Positions 26,332 to 34,699 of a stretch of DNA of 64,000 bases are shown in pieces. Below the pieces are notes generated by a model that worked only from the letters and a program-made list of their open reading frames with translations, had not been told where the DNA came from and did no database searches. The DNA comes from Poriferisodalis sp965221195 (GTDB taxonomy: Bacteria; Actinomycetota; Acidimicrobiia; Acidimicrobiales; Poriferisodalaceae), in the NCBI GenBank assembly GCA_965221195.1, contig OZ244864.1, positions 1,922,001-1,986,000 on the forward strand. Reading direction: 5' to 3'. Each line of letters begins with the position of its first letter. Position 1 is the stretch's first letter. A program made the translations under genes and the position numbers.

Positions 26332-27281
26332 CCGGTGCCGAGCAAGACCATCGCAGCGGCGTACACAGCAAGCAGAACCGCGCCGTCAAGGCGCCCCGCG
26401 CGTTTGCCGATAAGCGCACCTGCGTAGGCCAGCGCCACCACCACCATCATCGCCCCGATGCCCAACCCGGTAAGCGATGGATCGTCGATAGCACCAGCGC
26501 CGACGAGTCCCATAGCGCCGCCCACGGCAAGGCTGTTGAACACGTTGGAGCCGAACAAGTTCCCCACGATCAGCTCGGTGTGTCCTTTGCGGGCAGCGGC
26601 CACCACGGTTGCCACCTCGGGCAGCGAAGTCCCCACAGCAACAACAGAGAAACCGATGAAGCCCCCGCTGAGCCCCCAGCGCTCGGCTAGTTCGATGGCA
26701 CCTTCCACGGCGAGTTGAGCGCCGACGATAACGCCGAGTAGCCCTAGGACAGCTTGGGCCAAGTTGCGCCATGGGCCCCCGGTAGCTCGGGCTTCGGGGT
26801 CTGCGACGCTGCCCGAGGTAGCCGAGAGATCATCGTCGCGTGATGTGCGGATGAGCCACACCAGCGTTACCGCCATCAGCGTTGCCAAGATGCCGCCTTC
26901 GAGGCGGCTGAGATTGCCGTCTACAACCAAAAGAGCGAAGATTGCTGCGGTGGCGACCGACCACGGCACATCCCGCCGCAGCGCGGTGGCCGAGAAAGCG
27001 ATCGGTGTCAGCAACGCCGCTACACCTAGGCCCAAGCTCAGGTTTGCAACGTTAGAGCCGACAATGTTGCCCACACCAAGGGCCGGGTTGTCGTTGATCG
27101 AGGCCACCGAGGAGACCACCATCTCTGGTGCCGACGTGCCGAAGCCCAGCACTACCGCCCCGATCACCGCTGGCCTCATTCGCAGAGCCGAAGCCAGCCG
27201 CGAAGCGCCTTCCACGAAGTTGTCGCCGGCCCAGACCAACAGGACCAAGCCTGCGAGCAGGGCTGCCAAAGCCAAGATCAT
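26328..27281 (-). CDS. Calcium/sodium antiporter, YrbG/CaxA family
   Basis: 317 aa, ten hydrophobic segments. The two alpha-repeat motifs of the cation/Ca2+ exchanger superfamily are clear: GFGTSAPEMVVS with GNIVGSNVANLSLGLG in the first half, and GTSLPEVATVV with GNLFGSNVFNSLAV in the second. Exchanges Ca2+ for Na+ across the membrane. Its stop overlaps the YihY start, so the two are probably one transcript. Divergent from thrH across 134 bp. Confidence 0.93.
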   Translation of the reverse strand: MILALAALLAGLVLLVWAGDNFVEGASRLASALRMRPAVIGAVVLGFGTSAPEMVVSSVASINDNPALGVGNIVGSNVANLSLGLGVAALLTPIAFSATALRRDVPWSVATAAIFALLVVDGNLSRLEGGILATLMAVTLVWLIRTSRDDDLSATSGSVADPEARATGGPWRNLAQAVLGLLGVIVGAQLAVEGAIELAERWGLSGGFIGFSVVAVGTSLPEVATVVAAARKGHTELIVGNLFGSNVFNSLAVGGAMGLVGAGAIDDPSLTGLGIGAMMVVVALAYAGALIGKRAGRLDGAVLLAVYAAAMVLLGTG

Positions 27282-27415
27282 CGCAGCGGGAACATCTCAG
27301 GCTCGCCTATGTGCTTGCAGATTTCGTTCATCACTTCGATCAGGAGTTGACCCTAGAGGAATTGCCCGCTGTTGAGCCAACCTGCCACCCGACGGTGCGC
27401 GGCTCAAGGTGATGC

Positions 27416-28099
27416 GTGCGAGACTTGATTTTCGTGCAGAGAGTCATCGCCTTGGACATGGAGGGCGTGCTGACGCCCGAAATTTGGATCGCAGTAGCCG
27501 AACGAACCGGCATTGAGGAGCTGAAGAGGACAACCAGAGACGAACCGGACTACGACGTGCTGATGCAATATCGGATAGATGTGCTCTATAGGCACGAAGT
27601 TTCGTTTGAAGAGATCAGCGCCACGATCGCAGAACTGCCATTGCTGGACGGTGCTCGAGAGTTTCTCGATGAGCTGCGACGCCGCTGGGTCGTGGTGCTG
27701 TTGTCGGACACCTTTGAGGAGTTCGACGATCACTTCTTGGAGCTGATGGGCTACCCGCATCTGCTGTGTCACCGGGTCGATGTCGTCAACGGACGTGTGG
27801 TCGGCTGGCATCGCCGACTTGAAGACCCCAAGCGACGTGCCGTGGAGGCCTACCGAGAGCTGAATTACCATGTGACCGCGGTCGGAGATTCTTTCAACGA
27901 TTTGACCATGCTGCGTGCTGCACATAGCGCCAGCTTGTTCCGATGTCCGGCGTGGGTCAGCGAGGCAAACCCAGATCTGCCCAGCACCGACGCCTACCAC
28001 GACCTGCTGGAATGGATACACGGTGCCGGGCCCCAGAACCCCCCAGCCCAGAACCCCCCAGCCCAGAACCCCTCAGCCCAGAACCCCCCAGCCCAGTGA
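27416..28099 (+). CDS. thrH: ThrH: phosphoserine phosphatase / homoserine phosphotransferase
   Basis: HAD-family enzyme. LDMEGVLTPEIWIAVAERTGI matches the ThrH start, including the nucleophile region DMEGV; SDTFEEF and GDSFNDLTML are the later HAD motifs, and TTRDEPDYDVLM is typical of ThrH rather than SerB. GTG 27416 or GTG 27434 could be the start. The C-terminus carries a run of QNPPA repeats from four 15-bp units that is not part of the family. Role: serine biosynthesis and possibly phosphohomoserine formation. Confidence 0.9.
   Translation: MRDLIFVQRVIALDMEGVLTPEIWIAVAERTGIEELKRTTRDEPDYDVLMQYRIDVLYRHEVSFEEISATIAELPLLDGAREFLDELRRRWVVVLLSDTFEEFDDHFLELMGYPHLLCHRVDVVNGRVVGWHRRLEDPKRRAVEAYRELNYHVTAVGDSFNDLTMLRAAHSASLFRCPAWVSEANPDLPSTDAYHDLLEWIHGAGPQNPPAQNPPAQNPSAQNPPAQ
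28034..28093 (+). repeat. 15-bp tandem repeat (4 units) at the 3' end of thrH
   Basis: Four units (28034-28048 and following) encode QNP(P/S)A and run to the stop codon. One unit differs by a single base. Confidence 0.92.
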
Positions 28100-28154
28100 C
28101 GGTACGCTTCGGTCCACATTCACCAACAAAATCGAACGTGAACGGAGAACTGAG

Positions 28155-28637
28155 ATGTCAGTACAGGTCGGCGACCAGATTCCCGATGTAACCCTGCGAG
28201 TTTTGGGTCCGGACGGCATGCCAGCGCCCGTGCAGTCCGGCGAAATGCTGGGCAGCGGCAAGGTGGTGCTGTTCGCAGTGCCAGGTGCTTTCACCCCAGG
28301 ATGCAGCAAGGTGCATCTACCCGGGTATGTCGAAGGTGCTGCTGAACTAGCTGGCAGAGGTGTTGACAAGGTCGTCTGCGTGGCAACGAACGACGCATGG
28401 ACCATGGATGCGTGGGCGCAAGCACAAGGCGCGGAGGGCATCGAGATGGCTTCTGACGGCAACGGTGAATTCGCTGAAGCGATGGGCCTCGTCCTAGATG
28501 GCACAGCCATGGGTTTGGGCCACAGATCGAGGCGCTACGCAGCGGTAATCGAAGACGGCACCGTGACAGCGCTCGAAGTTGAAGAAGGCGGCGGTGTTGA
28601 GGTATCTAGCTGCGCCGCACTGCTAGGCAAGCTGTAG
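28155..28637 (+). CDS. Peroxiredoxin, Prx5-like
   Basis: 160 aa from ATG 28155, which follows a GGAGA element. PGAFTPGCSKVHLPGY is the Prx5 active site with the peroxidatic cysteine; TNDAWTMDAWAQ and RSRRYAAVIEDG are further family blocks. Reduces hydrogen peroxide and organic hydroperoxides with thiols. A second cysteine near the C-terminus (VSSC) could resolve the sulfenate. No dedicated reductase gene lies next to it. Confidence 0.92.
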   Translation: MSVQVGDQIPDVTLRVLGPDGMPAPVQSGEMLGSGKVVLFAVPGAFTPGCSKVHLPGYVEGAAELAGRGVDKVVCVATNDAWTMDAWAQAQGAEGIEMASDGNGEFAEAMGLVLDGTAMGLGHRSRRYAAVIEDGTVTALEVEEGGGVEVSSCAALLGKL

Positions 28638-28671
28638 CCCGCCAGGCTGTAGTTCACTGGGTTGCACCTCT

Positions 28672-29820
28672 TTGGGTAGCACTCCTTTGGGTAGCACTGT
28701 GGGTGATGCCGCACCGGCAGAGTCCCGGCCGCGCCAAACAGCGGCACTCTTGCATAGCGCGCCCGAAGAGGAGCCAGTGCGTTTGGGTTTCGATGTGGGT
28801 GGCACGAAGATTTTCGGTGTGGCGACCGATGGCAGCGGCAGACTGACGAAGACACTGCGCGAGTCCACTCCTGCGGGCGCAGACAGGTTGGTGGAATGCC
28901 TAGCGGCAATGGCGCGTGAGCTTGCGCCTACCTCCGGCAAAGTGACGGTTGGTGTGGGCATGGCCGGGCTCATCACTGTTGACGGCGTAGTGACGGTCTC
29001 GCCGAATCTGGTCGGTGTGGACGGCGCAGCGATAGGGGCTGACCTGAGCGCAGCGTTGGGAACGCCCGTGAGTTTCGACAATGAGGTCAACTGCGCTGCC
29101 CGCTGGGAACTCAGCTGCGGAGCGGCACAAGGAATCCGGCATGGCGTAATGGTGGCTGTGGGCACCGGCATCGGCGGTGCGTTCATCAGTGACGGTGCCG
29201 TCTTGCGCGGTGCCTATGGACTGGCCGGTGAGCCTGGGCACATGATCGTCGAGGCCGACGGACGTGCCTGTGCGTGTGGCAGGCGAGGATGCTGGGAGAT
29301 GTATGCATCGGGCTCTGCGCTGAGTCGCTTGGCGTCAGAACGTCTCGGCGAAGGGATGCGGGGTCCCGACATTACGTCTGCTGCCCGCAAAGGCGATGCT
29401 GAGGCGCAAGGCGCAATTGCTGAGTTCTCGCACTGGTTGGCGCTGGGCATCTCAAACCTCTGCGTGCTGGTCGACCCCGAGATGGTGGTGATTAGCGGAG
29501 GGATCAGCGAAGACTGGGACTTGTTCGCTCCCCAAGTCCATGGGGAACTCTCAGGGATGCTCATCGGCCGAACCGAGGAGTCCATGCCGACGGTCGTACG
29601 GTCTGAAGCAGGCGAACTCTCCGCAGCGCTCGGCGCCGCTCTCGGCGGCGCGCAGGGTTCCAGTGCCGCTCTCGGCGGCGCGCAGGGTTCTAGTGCCGCC
29701 TTGGGTGGCGCGCAGGGTTCTAGTGCCGCCTTGGGTGGCGCGCAGGGTTCTAGTGCCGCCTTGGGTGGCGCGCAGGGTTCTAGTGCCGCCTTGGGTGGCG
29801 CGCAGGGTTCCAGCGAATGA
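28672..29820 (+). CDS. ROK family sugar kinase (glucokinase-like)
   Basis: Up to 382 aa. The kinase begins at LGFDVGGTKIFGVA; VGTGIGGAFI, GEPGHMIV and the zinc motif CACGRRGCWE follow, so ATP-dependent glucose (or related hexose) phosphorylation is expected. The start is uncertain: TTG 28672 and GTG 28699 give N-terminal extensions, while GTG 28777 begins right at the fold. The C-terminus ends in six perfect or near-perfect 30-bp units encoding AALGGAQGSS, which lie outside the ROK fold. The stop is one base from the next start. Confidence 0.9.
   Translation: MGSTPLGSTVGDAAPAESRPRQTAALLHSAPEEEPVRLGFDVGGTKIFGVATDGSGRLTKTLRESTPAGADRLVECLAAMARELAPTSGKVTVGVGMAGLITVDGVVTVSPNLVGVDGAAIGADLSAALGTPVSFDNEVNCAARWELSCGAAQGIRHGVMVAVGTGIGGAFISDGAVLRGAYGLAGEPGHMIVEADGRACACGRRGCWEMYASGSALSRLASERLGEGMRGPDITSAARKGDAEAQGAIAEFSHWLALGISNLCVLVDPEMVVISGGISEDWDLFAPQVHGELSGMLIGRTEESMPTVVRSEAGELSAALGAALGGAQGSSAALGGAQGSSAALGGAQGSSAALGGAQGSSAALGGAQGSSAALGGAQGSSE
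29635..29814 (+). repeat. 30-bp tandem repeat (6 units) at the 3' end of the ROK gene
   Basis: Six contiguous 30-bp units from 29635 to 29814, nearly identical, then GAATGA. Each encodes AALGGAQGSS. Near-identity suggests recent expansion or homogenisation. Confidence 0.95.
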
Positions 29821-29821
29821 C

Positions 29822-31306
29822 GTGAGATTCCTGCGCCTAGCCCTGCTGGTGCTGCTGACGGCAGCGGCTGGCTTGTTGCCGGCAGTCGCAGCCGTGCGGA
29901 TGAACGCAGCCGCTGACGAAGCCCAAGCACATGCGCTGTCATTGCGTACGCCCGTGTTCGCTCTGGCGGACGATTCGGACGATTCGGACGATCCCGCTGA
30001 GCGTGCCGCCACGCCGAACTCAGCAAGTGAAAGTGCGCCGCTGCTGCGTGCTGAGCGAGCACCGGAGGCGTTATGGAGGGCAGCGCAGCGGCACATCATC
30101 GGCCGGGAAATGACGGCGTTGAGTTCGGACTGGCCTCAGCCGCACTGTCTGGCGATCCGGATCAACGGCAGCGAGGTGTTCTCAAGCGATGCCGAGGCGG
30201 TGATCCCGGCTTCGGTGCAGAAGCTCGTCACGGCCGCCGCCGCACTCGCAGTCGTAGACCCTTCAGAACGGTTGGTGACCCGGGTACTCACCGACACCGA
30301 GGTGTCCAACGGCGTGCTCGAGGGCACAGTTTGGGTGGTCGGCGGCGGTGACCCGTTGATTATGACGCAGTCGTACGCGGATTCTCATCGACGCCAGCCG
30401 CAGCTACGCACGCCAATGGAGGACCTCGCTGACCAGATAGTCGGCTTGGGAATTGAGTCGCTGCGCGGAACACTCATCGCCGATGAGTCTCGCTACGACA
30501 CAACACGCTTTCCCCCGACATGGCCTCAGCGCTACATCGATCGGCTGCACAGCGGTCCGTTGTCGGCATTGAGCCTAAATGACGGCATTACCGGATTCAC
30601 AACGGCCCTAACGTCCGCCGCGCATCCGGCTCGCTGGTTCGTGTCCACGCTGGTGGATTTGCTCAGGGTGAGGGGCGTGACGGTAGATGTCGATGTGGTC
30701 GTCTCGACTGCGCCGGGCGGGATGACTGAGATAGCGCGCCTGACATCGCCGCCGATGATCGAAATTATCCAGCAGATGCTGCGAGAGAGCGACAACACCA
30801 CTGCCGAGTTGATGCTGCGGGAGATCGCCTTGCGCAGCGCCGGGGAAGGTTCAACGGCTGTGGGTGCTGATGCTGCCACTCAGATCGTGTCTGAGATGAT
30901 GGCTGGAGTGCCATCACCGACTGTGGTGGACGGGTCTGGGCTAGATCGTGGGAACTCAATGACGTGCAGCTTCTTGGCTGCGCTGGTTGACCGGCTAGGG
31001 ACCGACTCCGCGGTCCTAGCAGGACTACCGATTGCAGCGCAGACGGGAACGCTGTCGCATCGGTTCGGCGACCATCCCGTGGCGGGTCGGCTACATGCCA
31101 AAACTGGCTTGTTGGCCGGTGTTAATTCGTTGGCGGGATTCATCGAAACAGAGAGCGGGACCGTCGTTTTTGCTCAGATGCTCAACAATGTGCCGACCGG
31201 TTCCCGTTTGGGTCTCGAACTACAAGAGTCACTGGCGGGGCAATTGTTGCGCTACCCAGTGGGAGATCGAGATGCTCTGGCAGGGTTGCTGTATAGCACC
31301 GGCTGA
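29822..31306 (+). CDS. D-alanyl-D-alanine carboxypeptidase, PBP4/DacB type (peptidase S13)
   Basis: 494 aa. GTG 29822 opens a signal peptide (FLRLALLVLLTAAAGLLPAVAA). Penicillin-binding motifs: SxxK in PASVQKLVT, SxN in ESDNTTAE and KTG in HAKTGLLAG. Trims or cleaves peptidoglycan cross-links outside the membrane. A short acidic Asp/Ser stretch follows the signal. It starts one base after the ROK gene, so the two are probably co-transcribed. The family identity is firm; the exact peptidase/endopeptidase balance is not readable. Confidence 0.92.
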   Translation: MRFLRLALLVLLTAAAGLLPAVAAVRMNAAADEAQAHALSLRTPVFALADDSDDSDDPAERAATPNSASESAPLLRAERAPEALWRAAQRHIIGREMTALSSDWPQPHCLAIRINGSEVFSSDAEAVIPASVQKLVTAAAALAVVDPSERLVTRVLTDTEVSNGVLEGTVWVVGGGDPLIMTQSYADSHRRQPQLRTPMEDLADQIVGLGIESLRGTLIADESRYDTTRFPPTWPQRYIDRLHSGPLSALSLNDGITGFTTALTSAAHPARWFVSTLVDLLRVRGVTVDVDVVVSTAPGGMTEIARLTSPPMIEIIQQMLRESDNTTAELMLREIALRSAGEGSTAVGADAATQIVSEMMAGVPSPTVVDGSGLDRGNSMTCSFLAALVDRLGTDSAVLAGLPIAAQTGTLSHRFGDHPVAGRLHAKTGLLAGVNSLAGFIETESGTVVFAQMLNNVPTGSRLGLELQESLAGQLLRYPVGDRDALAGLLYSTG

Positions 31307-31429
31307 GAATGCCCGCAACGGCGCCTGCGATGGCGATCATCTACGCGCTTGGCCGTGTGGCAGAACTGCCGAGCCCGCGGTAGCGTCGCCCTCAGGGTCG
31401 AAGCGGCCTGCCCAATTCCCAAGCGGACG

Positions 31430-31798
31430 GTGCCAGAGCGGACTGTGCCTAAACGAGATGTCGGCCTAAGAGCCGAGCTTTCCGATCTGGTCGCCATGCT
31501 GCGGGCATACGTGGCCCAAGAAACCGTGGGGCCGCTGCGCGGCCTCGGTCGTTACTTGGTGTTCGGGTTAGCGGGTTCGTTGGCGATCAGCGTGTCCTTG
31601 GTGCTAGCTGCGCTTGCGCTCATGCGTGTTCTCCAGAGCGAGACGAGCGTGTTTGGAGCTAATTGGTCTTTTGTTCCGCACTTGGCCGGAGCAGCGTTGC
31701 TTGTCGTGGCCATCGTTTTGTTGGCCAAGTCGATCAAGCCCTCTACCGACAGCCGTGACGTTGGCCGCAACAGCCAAGAAAGCGACACCGATGCCTAA
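31430..31798 (+). CDS. Putative holin-like/DUF1469-type small membrane protein
   Basis: About 122 aa from GTG 31430 (GTG 31445 also possible). A charged N-terminus (LRAELSDLVAMLRAYVAQETV) precedes two membrane segments (YLVFGLAGSLAISVSLVLAA and LAGAALLVVAIVLLA) and a polar tail. This layout resembles the actinobacterial phage-holin-like family, whose members are rarely phage genes. Overlaps the next small gene. Function unknown. Confidence 0.65.
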   Translation: MPERTVPKRDVGLRAELSDLVAMLRAYVAQETVGPLRGLGRYLVFGLAGSLAISVSLVLAALALMRVLQSETSVFGANWSFVPHLAGAALLVVAIVLLAKSIKPSTDSRDVGRNSQESDTDA

Positions 31799-32033
31799 CA
31801 ACACCTCAGCCAATGCCTCGGCCAACTTCGCGCATCAGCGAATCACCCAAGCAGACATCGCCGAGCGGGTTCGGCACCTCGTTGGGGATGCAAGCGATGC
31901 AGCGGAGAAGATGTCGAGTGCGGCTGTTGCGGCTGCAGTCGCTGTTGGCACCGGAGCCGTCCTCGCGGCTTTTCTGGCTGGACGCCGCCGCGGACGCAAA
32001 CGCACCACCATCGTTGAGGTCATCCGGGCCTAA
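31791..32033 (+). CDS. Small membrane protein, hypothetical
   Basis: 80 aa from ATG 31791, overlapping the preceding stop. ITQADIAERVRHLVGDA, then one membrane helix (VAAAVAVGTGAVLAAFLAG) followed by the basic sequence RRRGRKRTTIVEVIRA. This helix-plus-RGRRKTTVVEV layout recurs in actinobacteria beside the holin-like gene. No function is known. Confidence 0.65.
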   Translation: MPNNTSANASANFAHQRITQADIAERVRHLVGDASDAAEKMSSAAVAAAVAVGTGAVLAAFLAGRRRGRKRTTIVEVIRA

Positions 32034-32051
32034 GCAGGCTTGGGGGCACCG

Positions 32052-32339
32052 ATGGGCATAATTTCGTCAGTGGGCCGGTCATCAGTGGGCCAGTCATCAG
32101 TGGGCCGGGGAAGCTTGCGAGGGTGGGTCCTAGGTACGGCGTGGCGGCGAGCACGATCCGGCAGTGGGATTTGGCTGGGCGTGGCTATCGCCGCTAGCGG
32201 GCTGAAGCTGTTGGTGAGGTTGTCGAGACGCGAGCCTCAAGTGGTGTATCGGGGCGAACTGGCACCCGGCGAGCGCCTCAGCATTGAGCACTTGCCGCGC
32301 GGCCACACGCCTCAAACGCCGTCAACCGATCACAGGTGA
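32052..32339 (+). CDS. Small hypothetical protein
   Basis: 95 aa from ATG 32052 (TTG 32040 possible). The C-terminal half (GVAIAASGLKLLVRLSRREPQVVYRGELAPGERLSIEH) holds one short hydrophobic helix and a REPQVVY block that I have seen as a conserved actinobacterial small-protein pattern. The N-terminus is made of three 15-bp repeats (SSVGR/Q). Its stop overlaps trmI (GTGA). Confidence 0.55.
   Translation: MGIISSVGRSSVGQSSVGRGSLRGWVLGTAWRRARSGSGIWLGVAIAASGLKLLVRLSRREPQVVYRGELAPGERLSIEHLPRGHTPQTPSTDHR
32064..32108 (+). repeat. 15-bp tandem repeat (3 units), N-terminus of a small protein
   Basis: Units 32064-32078, 32079-32093 and 32094-32108 encode SSVG(R/Q). Confidence 0.88.
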
Positions 32340-33217
32340 GCGGCACAGACGAAGCGCCCGAGTACTTGGCCCGCCCAAGAATCGATGAGACTCCGCTGGG
32401 CGACCTGCAAGCGGGCGAGACGGTGCTGATGGTTGACAGCCGGCAGCGCCGCTACTTGGTTGAACTGCGCCGCGGTGGCGAGTTCCACACTCACGCAGGT
32501 GTTGTGTTCCACGACGAGATCATCGGATCGGGCGAAGGTTCGCAGTTTCGCAGCAGCTCTGATGCACGGTTCGTGGCGCTGAGGCCGACGCTTGCCGATC
32601 ATGTGCTGAAGATGCCGCGGGGCGCGCAGGTCATCTATCCGAAAGATCTGGGTGCAATCTGGATGCTGGCCGATGTGCGAGCAGGCATGTCGGTGTTTGA
32701 GACCGGTGTTGGCTCAGGAGCGTTGTCGGCGACGCTCCTGCGCAGCGGTGCATTCGTCACCGGTTACGAGTTACGAAACGATTTCGCTGAGCGGGCACAG
32801 CGAAACGTGGCGGCTGTAGCAGGAGAAGCGGCACTCAACCGATACGACGTCCAACTGCGCGACGCGTACGACTCAGTGGATCCTCCACGGATAGGTGCCG
32901 CTTCGTCGGTCTCTACACCGGGCCGCGCCACCAACGCCTTCTATGACCGAGCCCTGCTGGACATCCCCGAGCCGTGGCGCGTCGTAGGACACTTGGCCAC
33001 GGCTTTGCGAAGAGGCGGGATACTGGTCGCCTACAACCCGTCGGTGACCCAAGTGCAGCAACTCCGCAGGACACTTGATGAGGGTCCTTGGTCGATGGCA
33101 GAGACCATCGAAGTGTTGCATCGCAGCTGGCATGTCAAAGGGGCCTCAGTACGGCCGGACCATCGCATGGTCGCCCACACCGGATTCGTGACGCACGCCC
33201 GACTGATTGAGGCGTGA
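32336..33217 (+). CDS. trmI: tRNA (adenine-58-N1)-methyltransferase TrmI
   Basis: 293 aa, SAM-dependent Rossmann methyltransferase that makes m1A58 in the T-loop of tRNAs. The N-terminal beta domain (GETVLMVDSRQRRYLVEL) and the SAM motif FETGVGSGALSATLLRSG are clear; RRGGILVAYNPSVTQVQQL is the family's later block. In actinobacteria trmI commonly sits just upstream of the proteasome locus, as here. It starts at GTG 32336, overlapping the preceding stop. Confidence 0.94.
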   Translation: MSGTDEAPEYLARPRIDETPLGDLQAGETVLMVDSRQRRYLVELRRGGEFHTHAGVVFHDEIIGSGEGSQFRSSSDARFVALRPTLADHVLKMPRGAQVIYPKDLGAIWMLADVRAGMSVFETGVGSGALSATLLRSGAFVTGYELRNDFAERAQRNVAAVAGEAALNRYDVQLRDAYDSVDPPRIGAASSVSTPGRATNAFYDRALLDIPEPWRVVGHLATALRRGGILVAYNPSVTQVQQLRRTLDEGPWSMAETIEVLHRSWHVKGASVRPDHRMVAHTGFVTHARLIEA

Positions 33218-34122
33218 AACGCATCGCAACACACTCCTGTTGGTTCCGGCGACACCGCCGTGAGCGACGCACGCGGCGGCCCGCACCTTGGCTGATGCCA
33301 GCCGTTGGGTTCGTGCTGGCTGCAATCGTGCTCAGCTCGTGCGGGCGAGATCTTGATGATTCCGGTCGAGGCGGACCTGCTGTTGAACCTGTTGCGTTCA
33401 TCGAAAGCGCGGACGGGCCGATCTGGTTGGGTGCCCCGCCGACCTTGGCAACCGTCGGCGAAGAAGTGCTCGCCGATGTCAGCAGAAGTGTCCTAGGAGT
33501 GCGTGCCTATGGCTGCGGGCCGGTCTCTCGCGGGTCGGCGTTTGCGATTGCGCCAGGCTTGGCAGTTGGAGCCGCGCATGTGATCGCAGGCGCAACGAGC
33601 ATTGAGATTGAGTATCCGCAGGAGGCTGACGGCGAACTTGCCGTTGTTGCAGCGACTGTCGTTGGTTACGACCCTGCACGAGATCTGGCCCTGCTCAGCT
33701 CAAACACTGCAGTGCCGCCGTTGCGGATAGATCGGGTGCGGCTCGGCATCTCCGGCGCAGTGCTCGGCTACTCCCACGACGGCGGACTCAACGTGTCGCC
33801 CGCGCGTATTGAGCATCTCGTGAGCGCGTCCGGGTTGTGGGGCGAAGGGACTGCTCGCAACGTGTATCTCGTTGCTGCGCAGATTCTTACGGGACAGTCA
33901 GGCGGGCCACTGGTGGACCGAGACGGCAGTGCGGTTGGGGTGGCGTTCGCCTCGGTGCGGGGGCCTTCCGATATCGGGTTCGCGCTGAGCCGGGGGGAGC
34001 TGTTGGGGTTCGTGATATCTGCTGGCCTACAAGCACGCGTGAACTATCTTGGCGACACACTCATCACAGCGCCGCCCGAACGCCTTAGCCAAGTACCTCA
34101 CGGTCAATGCAGCGCCGGCTGA
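33214..34122 (+). CDS. Secreted or membrane-anchored trypsin-like serine protease
   Basis: 302 aa. After a basic N-terminus there is a hydrophobic segment (MPAVGFVLAAIVLSSC) ending in a lipobox-like cysteine at 43. The chymotrypsin-fold triad is visible: H122 in GAAHVI, D157 in RDLALL and S229 in TGQSGGPLVD. YGCGPVSRGSAFAIAPG resembles the strand before the histidine in MarP-like actinobacterial proteases. It probably acts outside the membrane; substrate unknown. Overlaps trmI by four bases. Confidence 0.83.
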   Translation: MKRIATHSCWFRRHRRERRTRRPAPWLMPAVGFVLAAIVLSSCGRDLDDSGRGGPAVEPVAFIESADGPIWLGAPPTLATVGEEVLADVSRSVLGVRAYGCGPVSRGSAFAIAPGLAVGAAHVIAGATSIEIEYPQEADGELAVVAATVVGYDPARDLALLSSNTAVPPLRIDRVRLGISGAVLGYSHDGGLNVSPARIEHLVSASGLWGEGTARNVYLVAAQILTGQSGGPLVDRDGSAVGVAFASVRGPSDIGFALSRGELLGFVISAGLQARVNYLGDTLITAPPERLSQVPHGQCSAG

Positions 34123-34263
34123 GAATCAAGGCAGCCGCCGCTGTGTCAAGGCAGCCGCCGCTGTATCAAGGCAGCCGGCTTAAGCCGCTGTGTCACAGTC
34201 GGCTTACGCCGCTGTATCAAGGAGTCGGCTTAAGCCGCTGTATCAAGGAGTCGGCTTAAGCCT
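34123..34263. repeat. Cluster of tandem repeats with CGGCTTAAGCCG palindromes
   Basis: Five to six diverged units of about 20-27 bp lie between the converging protease and ferredoxin genes. Unit cores are AAGGCAGCCGCCGCTGT and AAGGAGTCGGCTTAAGCCG. Palindromes sit at 34176-34187, 34226-34237 and, with one mismatch, 34252-34263; the last contains the ferredoxin stop codon. They could fold and end transcription from both sides, but no T-run is present. Confidence 0.75.
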
Positions 34264-34489
34264 CTATGAAGATGCACTCCCCGGGGCACTCTTCAGCCGA
34301 CTCAATCACGGCATCAAGCTGCGAGTCATCAAACTCGGCAAGGCCCTCAACGCCTCCCGGTTCGGAGAAGACTTTGTCGCCTTCTTTGACGTAGGCAAGA
34401 CCGTCGTCGAGAAGCGTGAAGACATCGGGGGCGATCTCTTCGCAGAGCCCGTCACCGGTACACAGATCCTGATCGATCCATACCTTCAT
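34256..34489 (-). CDS. Small 3Fe-4S-type ferredoxin
   Basis: 77 aa. The start MKVWIDQDLCTGDGLC is set by an AGGAAAGG upstream. Cluster ligands: C-TGDGL-C, where the usual second cysteine of a 4Fe-4S set is Asp, and CPGEC later. This matches single-cluster 3Fe-4S (or 4Fe-4S) ferredoxins that feed cytochromes P450. The gene occupies the same place between trmI and arc in other actinobacteria. Electron partner not visible. It is very acidic. Confidence 0.9.
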   Translation of the reverse strand: MKVWIDQDLCTGDGLCEEIAPDVFTLLDDGLAYVKEGDKVFSEPGGVEGLAEFDDSQLDAVIESAEECPGECIFIEA

Positions 34490-34601
34490 TGTGTGCGCCC
34501 TTTCCTGTGGGACATCCCTCAAGGAAACCGGCCGAAAAGGAACCGGCCAGTTGCAAAGCCTACCGATTCGGCGCGCGTTGCGTACCGCGCCCTCTCACAA
34601 G

Positions 34602-34628
34602 ATACTTGCGTCGGAAATACTTGCGTCG
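34602..34628. repeat. 12-bp direct repeat at 15-bp spacing upstream of arc
   Basis: ATACTTGCGTCG at 34602-34613 and 34617-34628 in the 210-bp divergent ferredoxin/arc gap, about 75 bp before arc. Could be a pair of regulator sites or another product of the 15-bp repeat tendency. Confidence 0.5.
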
Positions 34629-34699
34629 TAGCGAACTGCCAAGGTCGGGAATCTGCGCGTCACGTCCATGGCACCGAGTGCGGGTAGTGTCAGCCGCTT

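Noticed and set aside
27282..27415. Small plus-strand ORF ending near 27412
   Set aside because: About 40 codons look vaguely coding (LADFVHHFDQELTLEELP) but there is no start with a ribosome binding site and no family match; treated as the caxA/thrH divergent promoter gap.
29635..29814. CRISPR array
   Set aside because: Units are directly contiguous with no spacers and are translated in frame; the same holds for 49216-49365.
29214..30062. Minus-strand frame with EPCAPPKAA repeats
   Set aside because: The repeats are the antisense reading of the ROK gene's 30-bp array; no other support.
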